A DNA stretch of 64,000 bases from Sarocladium kiliense (GCA_030734395.1 JAUZTG010000048.1:1798001-1862000); one strand, 5' to 3'; shown: positions 1 to 12,696, counted from the stretch's first letter. Numbers and translations are program-made. Notes: generated by a model not told the origin, from the sequence alone.

Positions 1-36
1 TCGGGTTTGGTAGGGCTTGGAGAGCTCTCAGCTTAC

Positions 37-1381
37 CCTCTCGATCGCATCACGCTCTTCAGGTGTGACGGCGACAGACTGCGCACCAGGAGGCAGCGGC
101 GCATCGTCATCACCTTCCTCGCTCAGGAGCTGGGCGAATTGATCGGGATTTGAGGCGATTCGCTCGGCCAGCTGTGGGTTGCCTGCCGCGATCTGTTGCA
201 GAATAGGCTCCAGCATCTGCGGTTGGGCCTGGACAACCTGACGGAGCTGCTGGAACTGAGGGTGAGAGCGCAGGAAGTCGAGGTTGCCCATATCACCAGC
301 GGCTTGCTCAGCAGCAGCTCTAGCACCAGCGCTTGGACGTCCACTGCCACCAGTCCCTCCCTGTTGTGCTGCAAGATCGAACAAGTTTACGTTATCGTCA
401 TCATCGCCACCCTCAGCCTCAGGGATGGAAGGAGGAGCTGGGGCATTGCGTGCCTGCTCAACATCGTCGGGGATTCCCTGCACAAAAGTCTTGTTAGTCA
501 AGTCCTGTGCTGCGTATCCAGCGGTTGACATACCGTTAGAAGATATTCGACAGCTCGGTCAGGGTTGTTGAAGGCAGCGCGCATAGCAGCATCGATCTGA
601 CTCCTCTCAAATCCCATGGCCTCCATGCTTGCGATCGCTGAGGCACGCTCCGCACCCAGGGCAAGGCCGCTCGACTCTGTACCGCCAGTTGAAGCCTCGG
701 TCGTCCGCTGAGGTGTCGGCGTTGAAGGCGCAGCGGCGCCACTGGAGAGAGCCGAAGCTGGCGCCGGAGCGGCAGGAGGAGCGGGTGTCGGGGCAACAGG
801 TTGAGCGGGAGTGGCCGGGGGTGCCGCAGACGAGGACTGAGCTGGAGCCGGCTTCTCCTTAGGCTGGAAGAAAGGTCAGATAGGATCTCCAGACACGATT
901 CCACTGGAAGACAGACCTTGTTCACCATGCAGACGACGAAGCCCTTCTCTTCGATGTTGTAGGAGCCGACAGTCTCCTCATCCTTCAGGATTTTGCCTAT
1001 GCGAGTCAGGACCCAAGTCAAAAGTATGCAGGTTGTAGCTGAGTGACGAACCGGAGTAGATCAGCTTCTGGTGCTTCGCATCCCATCCCTTCTCGGCCGC
1101 GATCTTCTCCTTGACGGCAGATATCTAGGGTGTAGAGGTCAGCAAAGAGATCGAGAAACTTGCTATCAACCACGATGGCGGGGCAACGAGTCGGGGGAAG
1201 TAAGGCGGGTGTACCAGGTCGTCAGCGTTCACATCGAGGGAGAACTTTTGTTGCTTGAGGTCCTGTGAAAAAGCTGTCAGTATGTTCTGCGCAGAAGGGA
1301 CAGCTGTGAAAGGGGTCGAAGGCGCCGAGAAGTCGACCTCGCAAGCAGGGCATCGTGACGTACTCTGAAGGTAACCTTCAT
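37..1381 (-). CDS. rad23: UV excision repair protein Rad23, 3' partial
   Basis: Rad23 shuttles ubiquitylated proteins to the proteasome and stabilises the Rad4/XPC damage-recognition factor in nucleotide excision repair. Six exons can be read on the minus strand: 1381-1364, 1262-1215, 1124-1052, 996-917, 863-534 and 477-37, all joined in frame by GT-AG introns. They encode 330 residues. The N-terminus is a ubiquitin-like domain (starts MKVTFRDLKQQKF, contains SAVKEKIAAEKGW and GKILKDEETVGSY). A Pro/Ala linker follows, then a first UBA domain (SIASMEAMGFERSQIDAA-like), and an XPC-binding domain (LDFLRSHPQFQQLRQVVQ, residues about 255-305). The exon ends at a GTAAGC donor at base 36, so the second UBA domain must lie beyond the window. 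Family assignment is firm; exon ends are my reading of splice consensus. Confidence 0.93.
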
Positions 1382-2265
1382 GATGGGCAAGAAAGTGGCT
1401 GCAGATGGCCAGCAACCAGCACCTAGGAAGCGTGAAGATGAGGAAGACCAAGATCCCACCAGAAAACTGAGGGTGGCGTATCAAGTATTTGTCCTCGATA
1501 AGGAAGCTTCGTGCAGGGTCAGCAGAGGTTGTTGAGGGCGAAGCTGCAGCAGGTATGTAGATGACGAGAGCAGGCTTCCGCCTTGAAGTTGTGGTTGCGC
1601 ATGGAAAGCTCGAGGTGAGGTGGGGGAGCGGGGCTTGTGAGGTGGTTGCTGTGGCGCTACAGGTGGCCTAGAGCTCGCTGCGCGACGCCTAAAGTGGATG
1701 AGCATTGCGACCTGGGACTCACGGGCGATTCCTTGAATGCAAGAAGAATAGCAATGTTATCATTAGGTGACATACCGATCAAACCGGCAATTACGATAGT
1801 ATACACATAGAAGTCAGGATTGCAATAGCAATCAGAATAGCGGCCCACCTCTTCCGTCTGGACTACTGCCGTTCAGTTAGCAACACTCATGCGGGCAGCT
1901 CTGTCCGCCACTATTCCAGGGTCGAGGGGTCGAGGGGCGGGCACTGAGGAACCGTATTTACAGAGGGGCTTGCCAGTGGCGGTGCACTGAACAGCGTCAC
2001 CAGTCACACACGATGTTCATTCCCACAATCTGCTCAAGAAACATTTCCATTCAGGTCTGTTGACCGACAGCAACGCCGCGCTTAGAAACACAGCTCCAGG
2101 ACAAGTATCCATGGAGTCAAGCAAGAAATTACGCAAAAATAAATAAAGACGAGGCCCCCTCCCATCCGGTGGTATCTTTCGTTAATAGTATCCCCATAGT
2201 CATCATAAACAGCGTATAATCCTGGCCCCGTGAGGAGCTTCCCATCTCAGTCTCCATTTTCACCC
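1382..2265 (-). other. Upstream of rad23; possible small spliced ORF
   Basis: About 880 bases between rad23 and the next gene. On the minus strand a reading frame can be joined from an acceptor near 1870, through a donor near 1794 (GTATGT) and an acceptor near 1737, ending at a stop at 1481. It contains CYCNPDFYVYTIVIAGLIG followed by a basic, Pro-rich tail. Splice signals and a GCTAAC branch-like motif are present, but I found no convincing start codon or family. It could equally be the spliced 5' untranslated leader of rad23. Confidence 0.2.
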
Positions 2266-3657
2266 TCAAGCGCTCGCATCCGATGACGTCGCCTTTGACT
2301 GGCCATCCTTGAGCGTTCGTCGCTTGTAGCCGTTCAGACTCGACCGGCTACCGGCGCTCATGATCCAGTCCGGGATCGGCGGCGTCATCTTCCGGACGCT
2401 GTCGTCTTCGTCCTGCCCGTCCTCCTCCTTCTCTTCCTTGATGCTGCTCTGCTCATCCTGCAGTCTCCTCATGATCGCATCCTCAAAGCTACTTTGGCGG
2501 CTGAGAGGACTTGGTGCTGTGGGAAGGCTGCCGCTCCGCATGCGGTTGAGTGACCGCAGGCTCGGGCGAGGTGAGATGACTTGCCCTGCGATGGGTGAGG
2601 CAACAACACTGGTACCAGGAGTGGCGACCGGCGGTGGCTCAGTTGAGTCGGAGCGGAAGAGGGGATGGATGTGTGCCTCGCTTGTGTTAGGCGTCGAGGT
2701 GATGGACGCGCGCCGACTAGATGCTGGGCTGTAACTGCGGCTTCGGCGTCTAGCCATCGGAGGCAGAGGCAGATCAATCGAGGATCCAGGGCTTGGGCTT
2801 CGACTTCCCGTGGGACTTGCTGGGATAGTTTCGAGGAAGCGCGACTTTTGGGCTGGCGGTGGCGAGGACGAGACGTCAAGGACGGTCTGTCGATTATGTG
2901 CATCTACGGAAGATGTGTCCCATGACTCGAAGGTGTCCTCGGTGCTGCTGCGATTCGCCATGGATTCGACTGATGCCGGGCGTCTTTTCTCACGGAGTGG
3001 TAGGAGTCTTGTGCGTGATGACACGGAGCCTGATGTCTCGACACCGGACTTGCGTCCGCCGACAGACGCAGAGACACTAGGCGCGTCGATCGAATTAGTG
3101 CCTTGTCTCTTTTCGATGCTGACATTAGTCTGATCATACGGGATTGACTTGAGCTTGGACTCTGAGGTTGGTGACTTGGGCCGCTGGAAGATGCTCGGGC
3201 CAGTGGTCGAGTCGGATTTGCGTCCCATGACGAATTGAAGAATAAGGAAAAGCAGCTGGAGCGGATAGCTGGTGCCGACTAGGACGGCGGACGTGATGAG
3301 CATGGGGGTTTTGGAAATCCCCAACATGCCGGAGTCAAGGTCGGAGGTGGTCTTACTGAGAAGAACCAGTGTTGCAACAGAGGCGGCGGCTGCCAGCGTC
3401 GAAACGATGATGCCAATGCCCGTCGCGAGGCTCACATGGCGCCTGATAGGCGCTCTCAGAGTTTCGCTGACAAGGGAAATGCATAGGAGAGTGATGACGA
3501 GATTAATGAGGCTCTGGATTGTTGTCGAGATGATCGAGATTGTTCGGATGACGTCGCCGTTGGGGGCTGAGGCGGCGAGAATAGCTTGCAGGACAATGAA
3601 AGCTGCCGTGGCCAAGATGGCCGCAAGACCGACGGCAAGAGGCAGTAACGACCGCAT
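2266..3657 (-). CDS. Fungal four-TM membrane protein with Ser-rich tail
   Basis: I do not recognise the family. The 463 residues counted from the ATG at 3657 begin with four hydrophobic segments: about residues 5-30, 40-65, 80-102 and 120-145. A long Ser/Pro/Arg-rich cytoplasmic-looking tail follows, with many SP and RRxS motifs that could be kinase sites. The start is uncertain. The frame stays open upstream to about 3757 (contains GEQRGGASPAFQPHENT, which looks coding) and is preceded by an AG acceptor, so a further upstream exon supplying the true N-terminus is likely. Role unknown; an integral membrane protein with a regulatory tail is all the sequence supports. Confidence 0.72.
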   Translation of the reverse strand: MRSLLPLAVGLAAILATAAFIVLQAILAASAPNGDVIRTISIISTTIQSLINLVITLLCISLVSETLRAPIRRHVSLATGIGIIVSTLAAAASVATLVLLSKTTSDLDSGMLGISKTPMLITSAVLVGTSYPLQLLFLILQFVMGRKSDSTTGPSIFQRPKSPTSESKLKSIPYDQTNVSIEKRQGTNSIDAPSVSASVGGRKSGVETSGSVSSRTRLLPLREKRRPASVESMANRSSTEDTFESWDTSSVDAHNRQTVLDVSSSPPPAQKSRFLETIPASPTGSRSPSPGSSIDLPLPPMARRRSRSYSPASSRRASITSTPNTSEAHIHPLFRSDSTEPPPVATPGTSVVASPIAGQVISPRPSLRSLNRMRSGSLPTAPSPLSRQSSFEDAIMRRLQDEQSSIKEEKEEDGQDEDDSVRKMTPPIPDWIMSAGSRSSLNGYKRRTLKDGQSKATSSDASA

Positions 3658-6600
3658 CGCGTCCAGAATACGGACTGGGATAGTTGAAATGGTGTTTTCG
3701 TGGGGTTGGAATGCGGGAGATGCGCCACCACGTTGCTCACCAGGATCAAGGTGCTCTCAACGAGTCAGTTGACCCGGTAGAAAGGCGCATCCAGCGACTC
3801 TCGACGATCGATCCAGCGTAAACAGAACGGAAATGAAAACAATCAAGATGAAAAGAGAAAGAAACGCGTTGGGGGCCCAGGTGACCGGTTCGTTGGTAAT
3901 ATGATGTAAGTGAGAGATTCCACTCCGTCAATGCAGCCCTGTTGCAAGCGACTTGGCGGAGCTGGGGGGAGAAGAGAGGCCACTCGATGCGCGGCCTGAC
4001 AAGCGCCAATTGCGTTGACAAAAAGTCAAATACCTGGAAAGATCACGGGGATCGTCGGGGATCTTGATTAAAATCAAATTAGATTCCAAGGAGACAAGAT
4101 CGAGGAAAGCTGGCCGGGCGGCGGTGGTAGTAGTATAGTTGAGACGCGACTTGATCGTGTACTAGACGCGACAGATTGAGTTTGGCTGGAGGGGTTGAGT
4201 GTATGGTGTAAGTGCGTGCAGCGGTGGAAATTAATGAGAGTACGGAAAAGTCGTGTCGAAGTAATGAGTGGTTGATCTGACGGGTAATGAGTGTAGATGT
4301 CTTTGACAATCGAAGACAAATCAACGAATGGTTTGTGGTCAAGAGTGAGTGTGGTGGAAGAAAGAGAGTGAGTGTTGGAAGCCCAGATGGACGGAACGAG
4401 GGTATCGAAGGAGTGGGCGCACCAACGGCTAAAAAGAAGAAGCTGGGGCTCTCGGAGGGTCTGGTACGCGTCTCCGGGACGTCCGCAATAAGAATGAGCA
4501 GAGAAGAGAGGAATAATGAGAGAGCGAGTGTGTGTGCGTGTGGCCCGGATAGGCAGACAGACCACAGGACGGCGGGACAGAAACCATGGAAGCTGATGGA
4601 GTGCATATGAGGGTGTGTGAGTGGGCAGCGCAGCGAGATTTAGACGTCTTATTCATTTTCCCTCTGCTTCTTACTATCAGCTCTGACCTTTCGCATTAAG
4701 AACAGGGATGCCGGGGGTTTCGAAAGGACTGGGCTCGATCCCCTCCCAACAACAACGGCAGCGATTGCCCCATACAAACAAAACAAATGACAGAAGGAGG
4801 GAGGAGACGAGAAAAAAAAAAGCTTTGATCGTAACAAGGTAGTTCCATGTGTAGTTGCACCTTAGTGTGTGGGTGGGTGGATGAATTGATGGATGGTCCT
4901 CACGATGGTGCGGCAGGGATGGAGGCACCTGGCGGTTTTCCCCGTTGTGCCTTTGCTGGTGGGGACGGGAAGTGAGGCATTCAGACAAGACTTTTCCTTG
5001 CTCTGTAGTACTGCAGGCCATTGAGTCAGGCAACAGTTTGCGAAACTCATGGTTGCTGATTAACCATGGCGACATCGAGGGTGCATGCGTTGATTGAGAC
5101 CGTGCGATAGATAACGCTGGGCTGAAGTCGGCATCGGCGTCGTAATGCACACAGCTAGCTTCATGATTTATTGATTGACTGACTGATGATTGACTGACTG
5201 GTTGACTGATTGATTGACTGATTGATTACAGGCTCCGACATGCTGCTTTGCAGGTCCTTTTCTGATTCTTGAGCTGGCTGCGCTGCTTAGCTCGTCAATG
5301 CAAGGGCGAGCAAAACTGTCATCAGCCCAGGCCAGGCACATCCATCCAGCTAGTGGTGGACGACAGGTAAACAGACGGGTGGCTGCAGGGAGAAAACAAC
5401 AAGCAGACAGATGTTCGAATTGCAATGGCTAGCTAGCCCTTTGCATGCCTCAAATTTCCGCAATGCTGCAACTCGAAGGCAAGGAGAAGAGAGAGTAAAC
5501 TACAAGCTGGATTGCGTACATCATGACCAGCATGACATGACATGCATCTCTAGCCGTGGCCCAGGATTACCGGAACTCTCTCTCACCCCTGTCCATCCTC
5601 AACGGGGGCCGATCCCAGCGACGGTTATAGGCACCGTTTACTAAATTTCAAGCAGCACCTGAAGCTGCTGCAAGTAATTTGACTGACACTGAGTTCGCAC
5701 AAAAGTAAAGAAGAAAATCAAAGAAAAAAAAACCAAGAGACTGCCGGGACACTTTGCCCGTCCTGTACGGCTCTTGCGAAAAGAACCACTTCCAGAACTA
5801 CCTACTGCATCTCCGATCGGGCCCGTATGTACCTCACAGCAACTGAATAAAGACGCAACTTGTTGGGATCCAGTCATTACTCAGGCACACACACAGGCTC
5901 CCTACGATTTGCATTCGGACAGACTCATCAGTGGACGGGGCCATGACGTGGAAACGGCCTTGGTCAGTGCTCGCCTCCGCTGTCTCATCCCACTTGGAGA
6001 GATTTCTGTTCCTGGTCGTGAGGGTTCCACTTTGGCAATGATGGAAATGTCTGAAGAATCGAAGACACAAATTGATTGCATTGGAGGCATCTGGCGACGG
6101 GTTGACGCAGTTCGCCTATGGCTTCCGTCTAGCGACGGTTGTTGTTCGCAGAGTAGGGCAAGGTAAGCAAGCCACCACCACATTTGGCGCGTCGCTCTCG
6201 CGTCGCTCACGCGTTCACATCTTCCGACCTGCCCAGTTCAGCACCGGCCTCGAAGTCAGACGCCATCGCAGCACTCTCCATCACCGAGTCCAGTAAATGC
6301 TGGATTATCACCTGCAATTTACTTTTCTCTCTGCATTCTTTACCTATTCTGTCCTCCTCAAACGCAGGCCGTGGCGCCCTGGGGCTGGTGCGCCGTCCCG
6401 GACCCGACACTCGCACGGCCAACGTTCGTCCACACTCAACGAGGGATGATTCTTTACTTTGTCTCAACACCTAGACCCTTGACTTCCTCCTGCATATTCT
6501 CCTGAGCTTTGAGGCCTCTCATTCCTGCATCTGTAGTATCACCTCGCCTCCTCGTTCGTCATTGCTACATCCGTGCATGCGGGAGTTCCGAAGCTCAGCC

Positions 6601-8115
6601 CTGACGGAAGCGCTCCCGCCCGCGACGATCAGTAGATCTGTGCTTCTAGCCATTGGGATTGTGCATAAGGAGGCTTTGTCCGTTTCATGTGCGGCTGGGC
6701 GACAGAAGCAAGAGGCTCAGCGTTGTTCTTGTCCTTTCGAGGTGGCTTTTTCCTTTCTCTTTCGGCCGTTGGACTCAGTCGAGTCTCCTGTCTGACTGGC
6801 AAGAATAGATTGAAGGCTGAAATGCGGCCTCGCGCCTTGACGTCGCAGGCTTGCCAGTTGCGAGGGCTTCGCGCTCATCCATTGGGCCTTGTATAATATA
6901 TTCCATGATCAAAGTCATAGAACGATTGGCTATGACCTATTGTTCCTCGGACTTGGCCATGGCCTTCGAATCCCGACTCGGGTTCCGGATAGGCTGCATG
7001 AATCTCTCGTCCATCTCCCGCTCGCCAAGGGTATCCCTGACCACGATTCCCAAACTTTCCACAGACCAAGACTCATCGCAGAAACCCAAAAGGAAGCACC
7101 AGCCTTTGGACCAGAGCAACGCAGGACCTGGACAATTTTTTGGCCACTCAATTTCGAACCGCCTAGACCTTCCCATTGCCCCCTTTTCGTGGCATTAGCA
7201 CCTATCCCCAGAAGATGCATCTGCCGGGCCGCTCAATTTCCTCAGGGATGAAGCTAGCAAGTCCGGGGACCCCCAGCCGTGAAACCGTCGCCCTCTCAAA
7301 CGGTCTTGTCGGCGCTTGAGGGCATTTCCGTTCAATCCTTTACAACCTTGCAGTCATGTTCTCGGTAGTGCCCTTTCGCCTTGCTCGAGCATTGATCCAA
7401 GTCCAAGCTTTCACCTAGTGTTGCGCCAACACATGTTGCCGCGGACAACCCAGCAACATGTGGCGCTCGGATACATCTACCATGCTGACTATTTGCTTCA
7501 AAGTGAGGCAACCGTTCGGAGATGAGTCTCGAGTTAGAAGAGCGTCAGGTCCATCTCATGTGTCAAGCGTCACGTTCGTCATCCGTTCGAGGATCCCTTC
7601 TTCACATGCGCTGCTCGGCCAGAGCCGAGACATTAGTTGGGTCAACACATTGATTGGCACGTGTCAATGATGTATTTGCTCTTGTCGATTAGGATGGTGA
7701 AATATTTGCTTTAGCGACTCTATAGGACGGTCAATGACATGCCAAAGCTTGACGGTATTTGCGCGAGCGCACCCAAGGCTGGGATACCGCCATGTAGCAC
7801 TCACCTCAGGAGAACCCAATCTGGCCTTCACACTGCTCTGCCCAATCATTATGCTGGCCAAAAAAAAAAACAAGAACGGTCATGAAGTGCAGCGTCTTGT
7901 AGCCCGACTCTGAAGCCTGACCTGTATTTTTGCTTTTTCCTTAGCTGCGGCTCATCCCGACCACCGACCCCAGCGCTATAGTCTTGACATCATGGACTTT
8001 CCAGTCGGTGAACCGCACGGCTTCTCAGCGCTTGTTAACACCTATGGGCCTCCCATTCATTTTGCATTGTCATCTCGTAGAACTGTGATTTCGCATCGGA
8101 GCAAACATTGCGAAT
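3658..8115. other. Long gene-free interval
   Basis: About 4.4 kb with no supported gene. It contains the probable promoter and leader of the membrane protein (3658-4650), a TTGA/CTGA simple repeat (5170-5228) and the promoter side of the photolyase gene. Short open frames exist on both strands, but none shows a domain, a coherent exon chain or a plausible protein composition. Confidence 0.55.
5170..5228. repeat. Imperfect (TTGA/CTGA)n tetranucleotide repeat
   Basis: About 59 bases built from TTGA and CTGA units with occasional interruptions. An ordinary microsatellite in a non-coding interval. Confidence 0.9.
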
Positions 8116-10075
8116 ATGACGAAACCACGGGTCATTTACTGGTTCCGCACCGACCTGCGTCTTCATGATTCGCCAGCTCTGCAAGCCGCCCTTGACTTGG
8201 ACCCTGATGTTCTTTGGCCCATCTTTACGTGGGATCCGCATTACGTGTATCGCGCTCGGGGAGGGCTGAACAGATGGCAATTTCTGTGAGTGAATTTCGG
8301 GTCAAAGATACTCTTGGTTGCATGAGCAGGAAAACTGATTCTGCGCTTCCAGGCTTGATTGCCAGAATGACCTCTCTCAGTCGATCACCAAGCTGAACTC
8401 AAAGTCAAAGCTGTTCGTTCTGAGAGAAGCACCACAGACATTGTTCCCTAAGCTCTTCAAAGCATGGAATGTTACTCATCTTGTGTTCGAAAAGGATACC
8501 GATTCATACGCTCGTGAAAGAGACAGCGTTGTGCAGAAAGCTGCCGAAGAGGCAGGCGTAAAGGTCATCATCCGCTCCGGGCGTACTCTCTGGGACAGTG
8601 ACCTCGTCGTTCAGAAGCACAATGGCAAGCCTACGATGTCCATAACCCAGCTCCAGGCCTCTGGCGAAAAGATTGGCCCCATCGCAAAGCCTCTCGATGC
8701 GCCGAAAAAGCTCCCAGATCCAGGGGAGATGGCTGTGGATTTTGAGCAGGATGAGCCGAAGAGGAAGCCTGATTTTAATGCAGAGCGGAGAACGGAGAAA
8801 GACACGGCTTATAAGCAGATTGCTGGGCCGAAAGGCGACTTTGCCATTGAGACCATGGAAGAGCTTGGCTTTCCCTCTGCATCAACACCTCATCGAGGAG
8901 GTGAGACGCTTGCCTTGAAACAGCTGGAGAAAATAATGAAGGACAAGAAGTACACTGCGACCTTCGAGAAGCCCAAGACCAGCCCGGCGCAGTTCGAACC
9001 GCAGGCTACAACACTGCTCTCCCCTGCCCTCCACTTCGGTGCTCTCTCCGTTCGTCTCTTCTATTGGCGTGTTCAGGAGGTCATCGACGCTTATGGCAAA
9101 GGTGCATCCCAACCTCCGACCAGCTTGCACGGACAGCTCCTCTTCCGCGATATGTACTTCGCCGCTCAGGCTGCCCTCGGTGCCAAATTCCACCAGACAG
9201 CTATGAACCCATATTGTCGTTTCATTCCCTGGCATCTACCTTCGAAGCGTGATCACTCTACAGGTCTTACTACGGGAGAGTACCATGTTGATTCTGAGCA
9301 GGCGGATATCTGGTTCAAGCGTTGGAAATTCGGTGTCACTGGCTTCCCTTGGATAGATGCTCTGATGCGTCAGCTCCGGGAAGAAGGTTGGATTCACCAC
9401 CTCGGCCGTCACAGCGTTGCCTGCTTCCTGACTCGCGGCGGCTGCTACATTGACTGGGAGCGCGGAGCCGAGGTCTTCGAAGAATGGCTGCTCGACCACG
9501 AGCCGGCATGCAACGCCGGCAACTGGCAATGGCTCTCCTGCACAGCCTTCTTCGCACAGTACTATCGCTGCTATAGCCCTGTGTCCTTTGGCCAGAAGTG
9601 GGATAAGCAGGGGAACTTTGTCAGGAGGTGGGTGCCGGAGCTGAAGAATCTGGACGCCAAGTACATCTACGAGCCGTGGAAGGCGCCGATTCAGGATCAG
9701 AAGAAAGCAGGTGTGCGGGTTACAGGAGATGGCTTGAACGACGCAAAGGACGGAACGTATCCGAAGCCCATGTTCGACTTCTCGGAAAGGAGGAACGCAT
9801 GCATTCAGGCGATGAAGAAGGCATATGAGGTAGGCTTGCATGGGAACGATAAACAGGTCCTCCAGAACACATGGCGTGAACTGTTCCCAAAGGGGCGTGA
9901 TGTTGAGATTCAGGGAGAGTACGAAAGTGATGATGGTGAGCACGCAGACGATCATGCAGGTGATGCCGAGGATAATGATGCGCAATTCGAGGGAGAGGGT
10001 GGCACGGGAGGGAAAAGGACGGCATCGGAGAGGAACGCGAGCACAGGAAGTGTTCCTAAAAAGCAGAAGCAGTAA
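8116..10075 (+). CDS. Cryptochrome/(6-4) photolyase family protein
   Basis: A FAD-binding, blue-light-driven repair enzyme or photoreceptor. The ATG at 8116 opens exon 1 (8116-8285), which joins exon 2 (8353-10075) in frame across a 67-base GTGAGT...CAG intron, giving 630 residues. The join restores the family block RWQFLLDCQNDLSQSIT. The N-terminal photolyase antenna domain starts VIYWFRTDLRLHDSPAL. The C-terminal FAD domain has GQLLFRDMYFAAQ, WIDALMRQLREEGWIHHLGRH with the paired histidines used by (6-4) enzymes, and CNAGNWQWLSC. The pattern fits the animal-type/(6-4) clade rather than class I CPD photolyase or DASH. The acidic tail ends in a basic KKQKQ, a possible nuclear signal. In fungi these genes are commonly light-induced; no light element was identified here. 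Confidence 0.94.
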
Positions 10076-10195
10076 TGGTATTGCTCTTCTTCGTACATGC
10101 TGTGGTAATACAGATCAGAGGACAGGGGTTGAAAGCCCAGAAACCTCCTAAGAGATACTTACATTGTCCTAAACTTGCAATTTCTCTCCTTTTCT

Positions 10196-11293
10196 CTAAG
10201 CTGCAGCTCCTGGCCGCTGAGTATCTCCCAATCTCTGGCACTCCATCGCCCAGAGCTCGTGCTCGCGCTTCGTCCCTTCGTCTTCTGCGTCCATCGCCAT
10301 CCCAAGCTCCAAGTCCGCCAGTCTTCCCCACGCAGCTGCCTCTCCGTATAATGCTGTTCGGTAATATACCTGCCGCGCTTTCTGCGGGTCTAGCGAAGCG
10401 TAGACATCTCCCAGCAAAAGACCAGCACTTGGAGGATCAATCTCATAGACCTTCTCTAGATGTTCTGCTGCTTCCTGCAGCCGGCCTTCGCTATGTGCGA
10501 TGTGACCTAAGCCGTGGTCACACTTGCTCTTATAAGTGAACTCGGGTCCGCCAATGCTCAGAGCTTTCCTGAACATGGCCGCGGCCTGTGATTTCTTGTT
10601 TTCCAGTCGATAGAGACGAAGGCCTTCAATGGTGAGTGCATTCGCGTCCTCGCCCTGGTTGAGAATTCGCCGGAAGTCCGCCTCCACCTTCCGCATCATA
10701 GGCAGTTTGCCAAACTTAAGATGTCTGACAAGATCCCCTGCCAGAGTGATTGTCGCTGGGTGGAATCCCAGCGCGGATGCGGATGCCCACATCGCAGACG
10801 CGAACGGTGTGAGGGACGGGTGCCGAGTGTGAATGATGCATCCAGTTTCGTAGATAGTTGCGGCATCAAACCTCGTCTCTGTGGCTTGTGAGTCCTTCAA
10901 GAGCTCATTAAGGTGTCTTCATAAAGGCACTAGGAACTTACGATCCAAAAGGTAAGTAGATCCAGGGCTTGACCCATTCTGAACAGCCGTAAGGAAAGCC
11001 TGAGCACACTCATAGTAATCAACCGCCGTAGAACGAGTGAAGAGCCCCTTGCGTCCCATGTTAGAGCAAGCAGCCTCGAAGCCCTTGAAGGTAACATGTT
11101 CCATCTGCATGTTCTTCCAGTTTGCACGCCATGGATCTGATGGTGCTTTGCTGATGAGTCGAACCTGCGATCTTGTGGCTGGACATATTTCGTATGCAGA
11201 CTTTGTTCCAGATCGGATGAGTGAGAGTTTCGAGGCTTGGTGAGCAGCAAAAGCTGCACGCAACGGAATACGTGGTACCATGATGGGAAGCAT
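10196..11293 (-). CDS. TPR/Sel1-like repeat protein, probably mitochondrial
   Basis: Two exons (about 11293-10942 and 10878-10196) give about 344 residues. The 3' acceptor is inferred: CCACAG at 10879 keeps frame. The N-terminus (MLPIMVPRIPLRAAFAAHQ) is basic, hydroxylated and free of acids, resembling a mitochondrial presequence. The second exon carries helix-turn-helix repeats such as GLRLYRLENKKSQAAAMFRKAL, CDHGLGHIAHSEGRLQEAAE and AYGEAA-type pairs, consistent with TPR or Sel1-like units. Function unknown. It converges with the photolyase gene; the two stop codons are only about 120 bases apart. Confidence 0.75.
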
Positions 11294-11648
11294 GGAAGCA
11301 GTAAGGCGCCTCAGGCCATGTCTACGGTGAGGCTCACCACCATGCGCAGATCAGACTCCTACTGAGTCCACAGTGAGGCCACACTTTCTTCGAAGACTTA
11401 GATTAGTGAGACCTTAGTTCGAGAATTGGTGGTTCGACGCGCTTGCTGCATAACCGTTTGAGGAGAGGTTACATGGCAGTTCTGGGCCTGATTGCGAGGG
11501 TAGAAATTAGTCGGCTCTAATTGGTCACTCAATATTACATAATCACTCGTCGTCAACCTCCATCGTCCCGAGACCGTCAAGCTTGGAAAGCGTCCTCAAC
11601 ATTGCCTTCACCCCAATCCCCCAATTGACGCCGACAACCTCGCGCAAA

Positions 11649-12282
11649 ATGTTCGCCGCACGACAACGGGCAACCTGCGCAGCCCGTCAGCTGCCGCGGA
11701 CCGCGCGCACCTACGCCTCCGAGTCCCACGCGAAGCCCACCAACGAGTCCTTCGGGGTAAACGACTAATCCCAACCCGTGCCCCGGGTTCCCTCGATGAT
11801 GGAGCGCCCTCGCTAACGTCTCAATTGCAGAAAGGATCCATGCTCGTTGGAGCCGGTCTCATCGGCGGTGCTCTATGGTACCAGATTGCCCCCCGCGATA
11901 AGGAGAGCTCCTCTCTCTCGAAGCTGATCGGCAAGTACTCATCACGGGCTGAGCATTGGGAGGAGACCAATGCCCGTCACACGAAGGCCGAGGAGCAGGC
12001 TGGCTACGACCGCAACCTCTTCGAGAACGCCGGTGATGGCCAGCGCCACTTCGAGCTCACATACCCCGAGTATGGCAACCCTTCCCGGCTGTCTGAGTGC
12101 AGCCTCGAGAAACCACAACAGATACTGATCATCTTGACCGTAGGGCTTTCGGATCACACGCACCACGAAACATTCGTGCTGGATCACTGATCAACCTCGA
12201 CCACGTTGTGGAGCACTACAGACAGGAGCACCTGAAGGATGAGGAGGTGAAGAGCCGCAAGCTCGCGGACAGGAAGGAGTAA
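11649..12282 (+). CDS. NADH:ubiquinone oxidoreductase 17.8 kDa subunit
   Basis: An accessory subunit of mitochondrial complex I found in fungi. Three exons (11649-11756, 11831-12069, 12144-12282) join in frame to 161 residues. The first exon is a presequence (MFAARQRATCAARQLPRTARTYASE). The second has a glycine-rich single membrane segment (MLVGAGLIGGALWYQIA), followed by the family-typical charged stretch with SRAEHWEETNARHTKAEEQAGYDRN. The C-terminus is a charged helix (LDHVVEHYRQEHLKDEEV). This order (presequence, one TM, Trp-containing charged helix) matches the Neurospora 17.8 kDa subunit family as I know it. The start was chosen as the first ATG giving a mitochondrial presequence. Confidence 0.88.
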
Positions 12283-12696
12283 GAGTGTCTGTATATTAAA
12301 GCCGTGTCCTTTCACATTGGAGGGCCGGGTTTTGCCTCAGGGCTAAATCAAGATCAATTCTCTTTGTCTACATTCGACCGTCGACCCGTTGGCCTGAGCA
12401 TCGACGGTATGTGAAGGCGGCCAGGGCCGAAGCTGCCTGCCCGTATATACTCGCCTTTGGCCGGCAGCAGCAGTCGAGACCAGCAATGCACCTGCTACAC
12501 CTCCATTCACACAGAGTAGATACAATGTCCAAGAAGGAGAGAAATGCGGCATGCCTTCAGCCCAGTGCAATGGACAAGTATGCATAACAACTTTGCCAAC
12601 GTCCTGTTCAAACCTTAACGACATCAACTTCTTGATACTGACCTTTGCCTCTTCTTTTTGACCCGCCTCTGATTATTATCACTTTCCAGCATCGCC
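12283..12696. other. Intergenic spacer, nothing seen
   Basis: About 410 bases downstream of the complex I gene and upstream of the next putative start. It ends in a pyrimidine-rich run and a CTTTCCAG that could be a 3' splice site just before the ATG at 12697. No other signal noted. Confidence 0.5.

Noticed and set aside
9236..9985. 249-codon frame antisense to the photolyase
   Set aside because: Opposite-strand shadow of a firmly identified exon.
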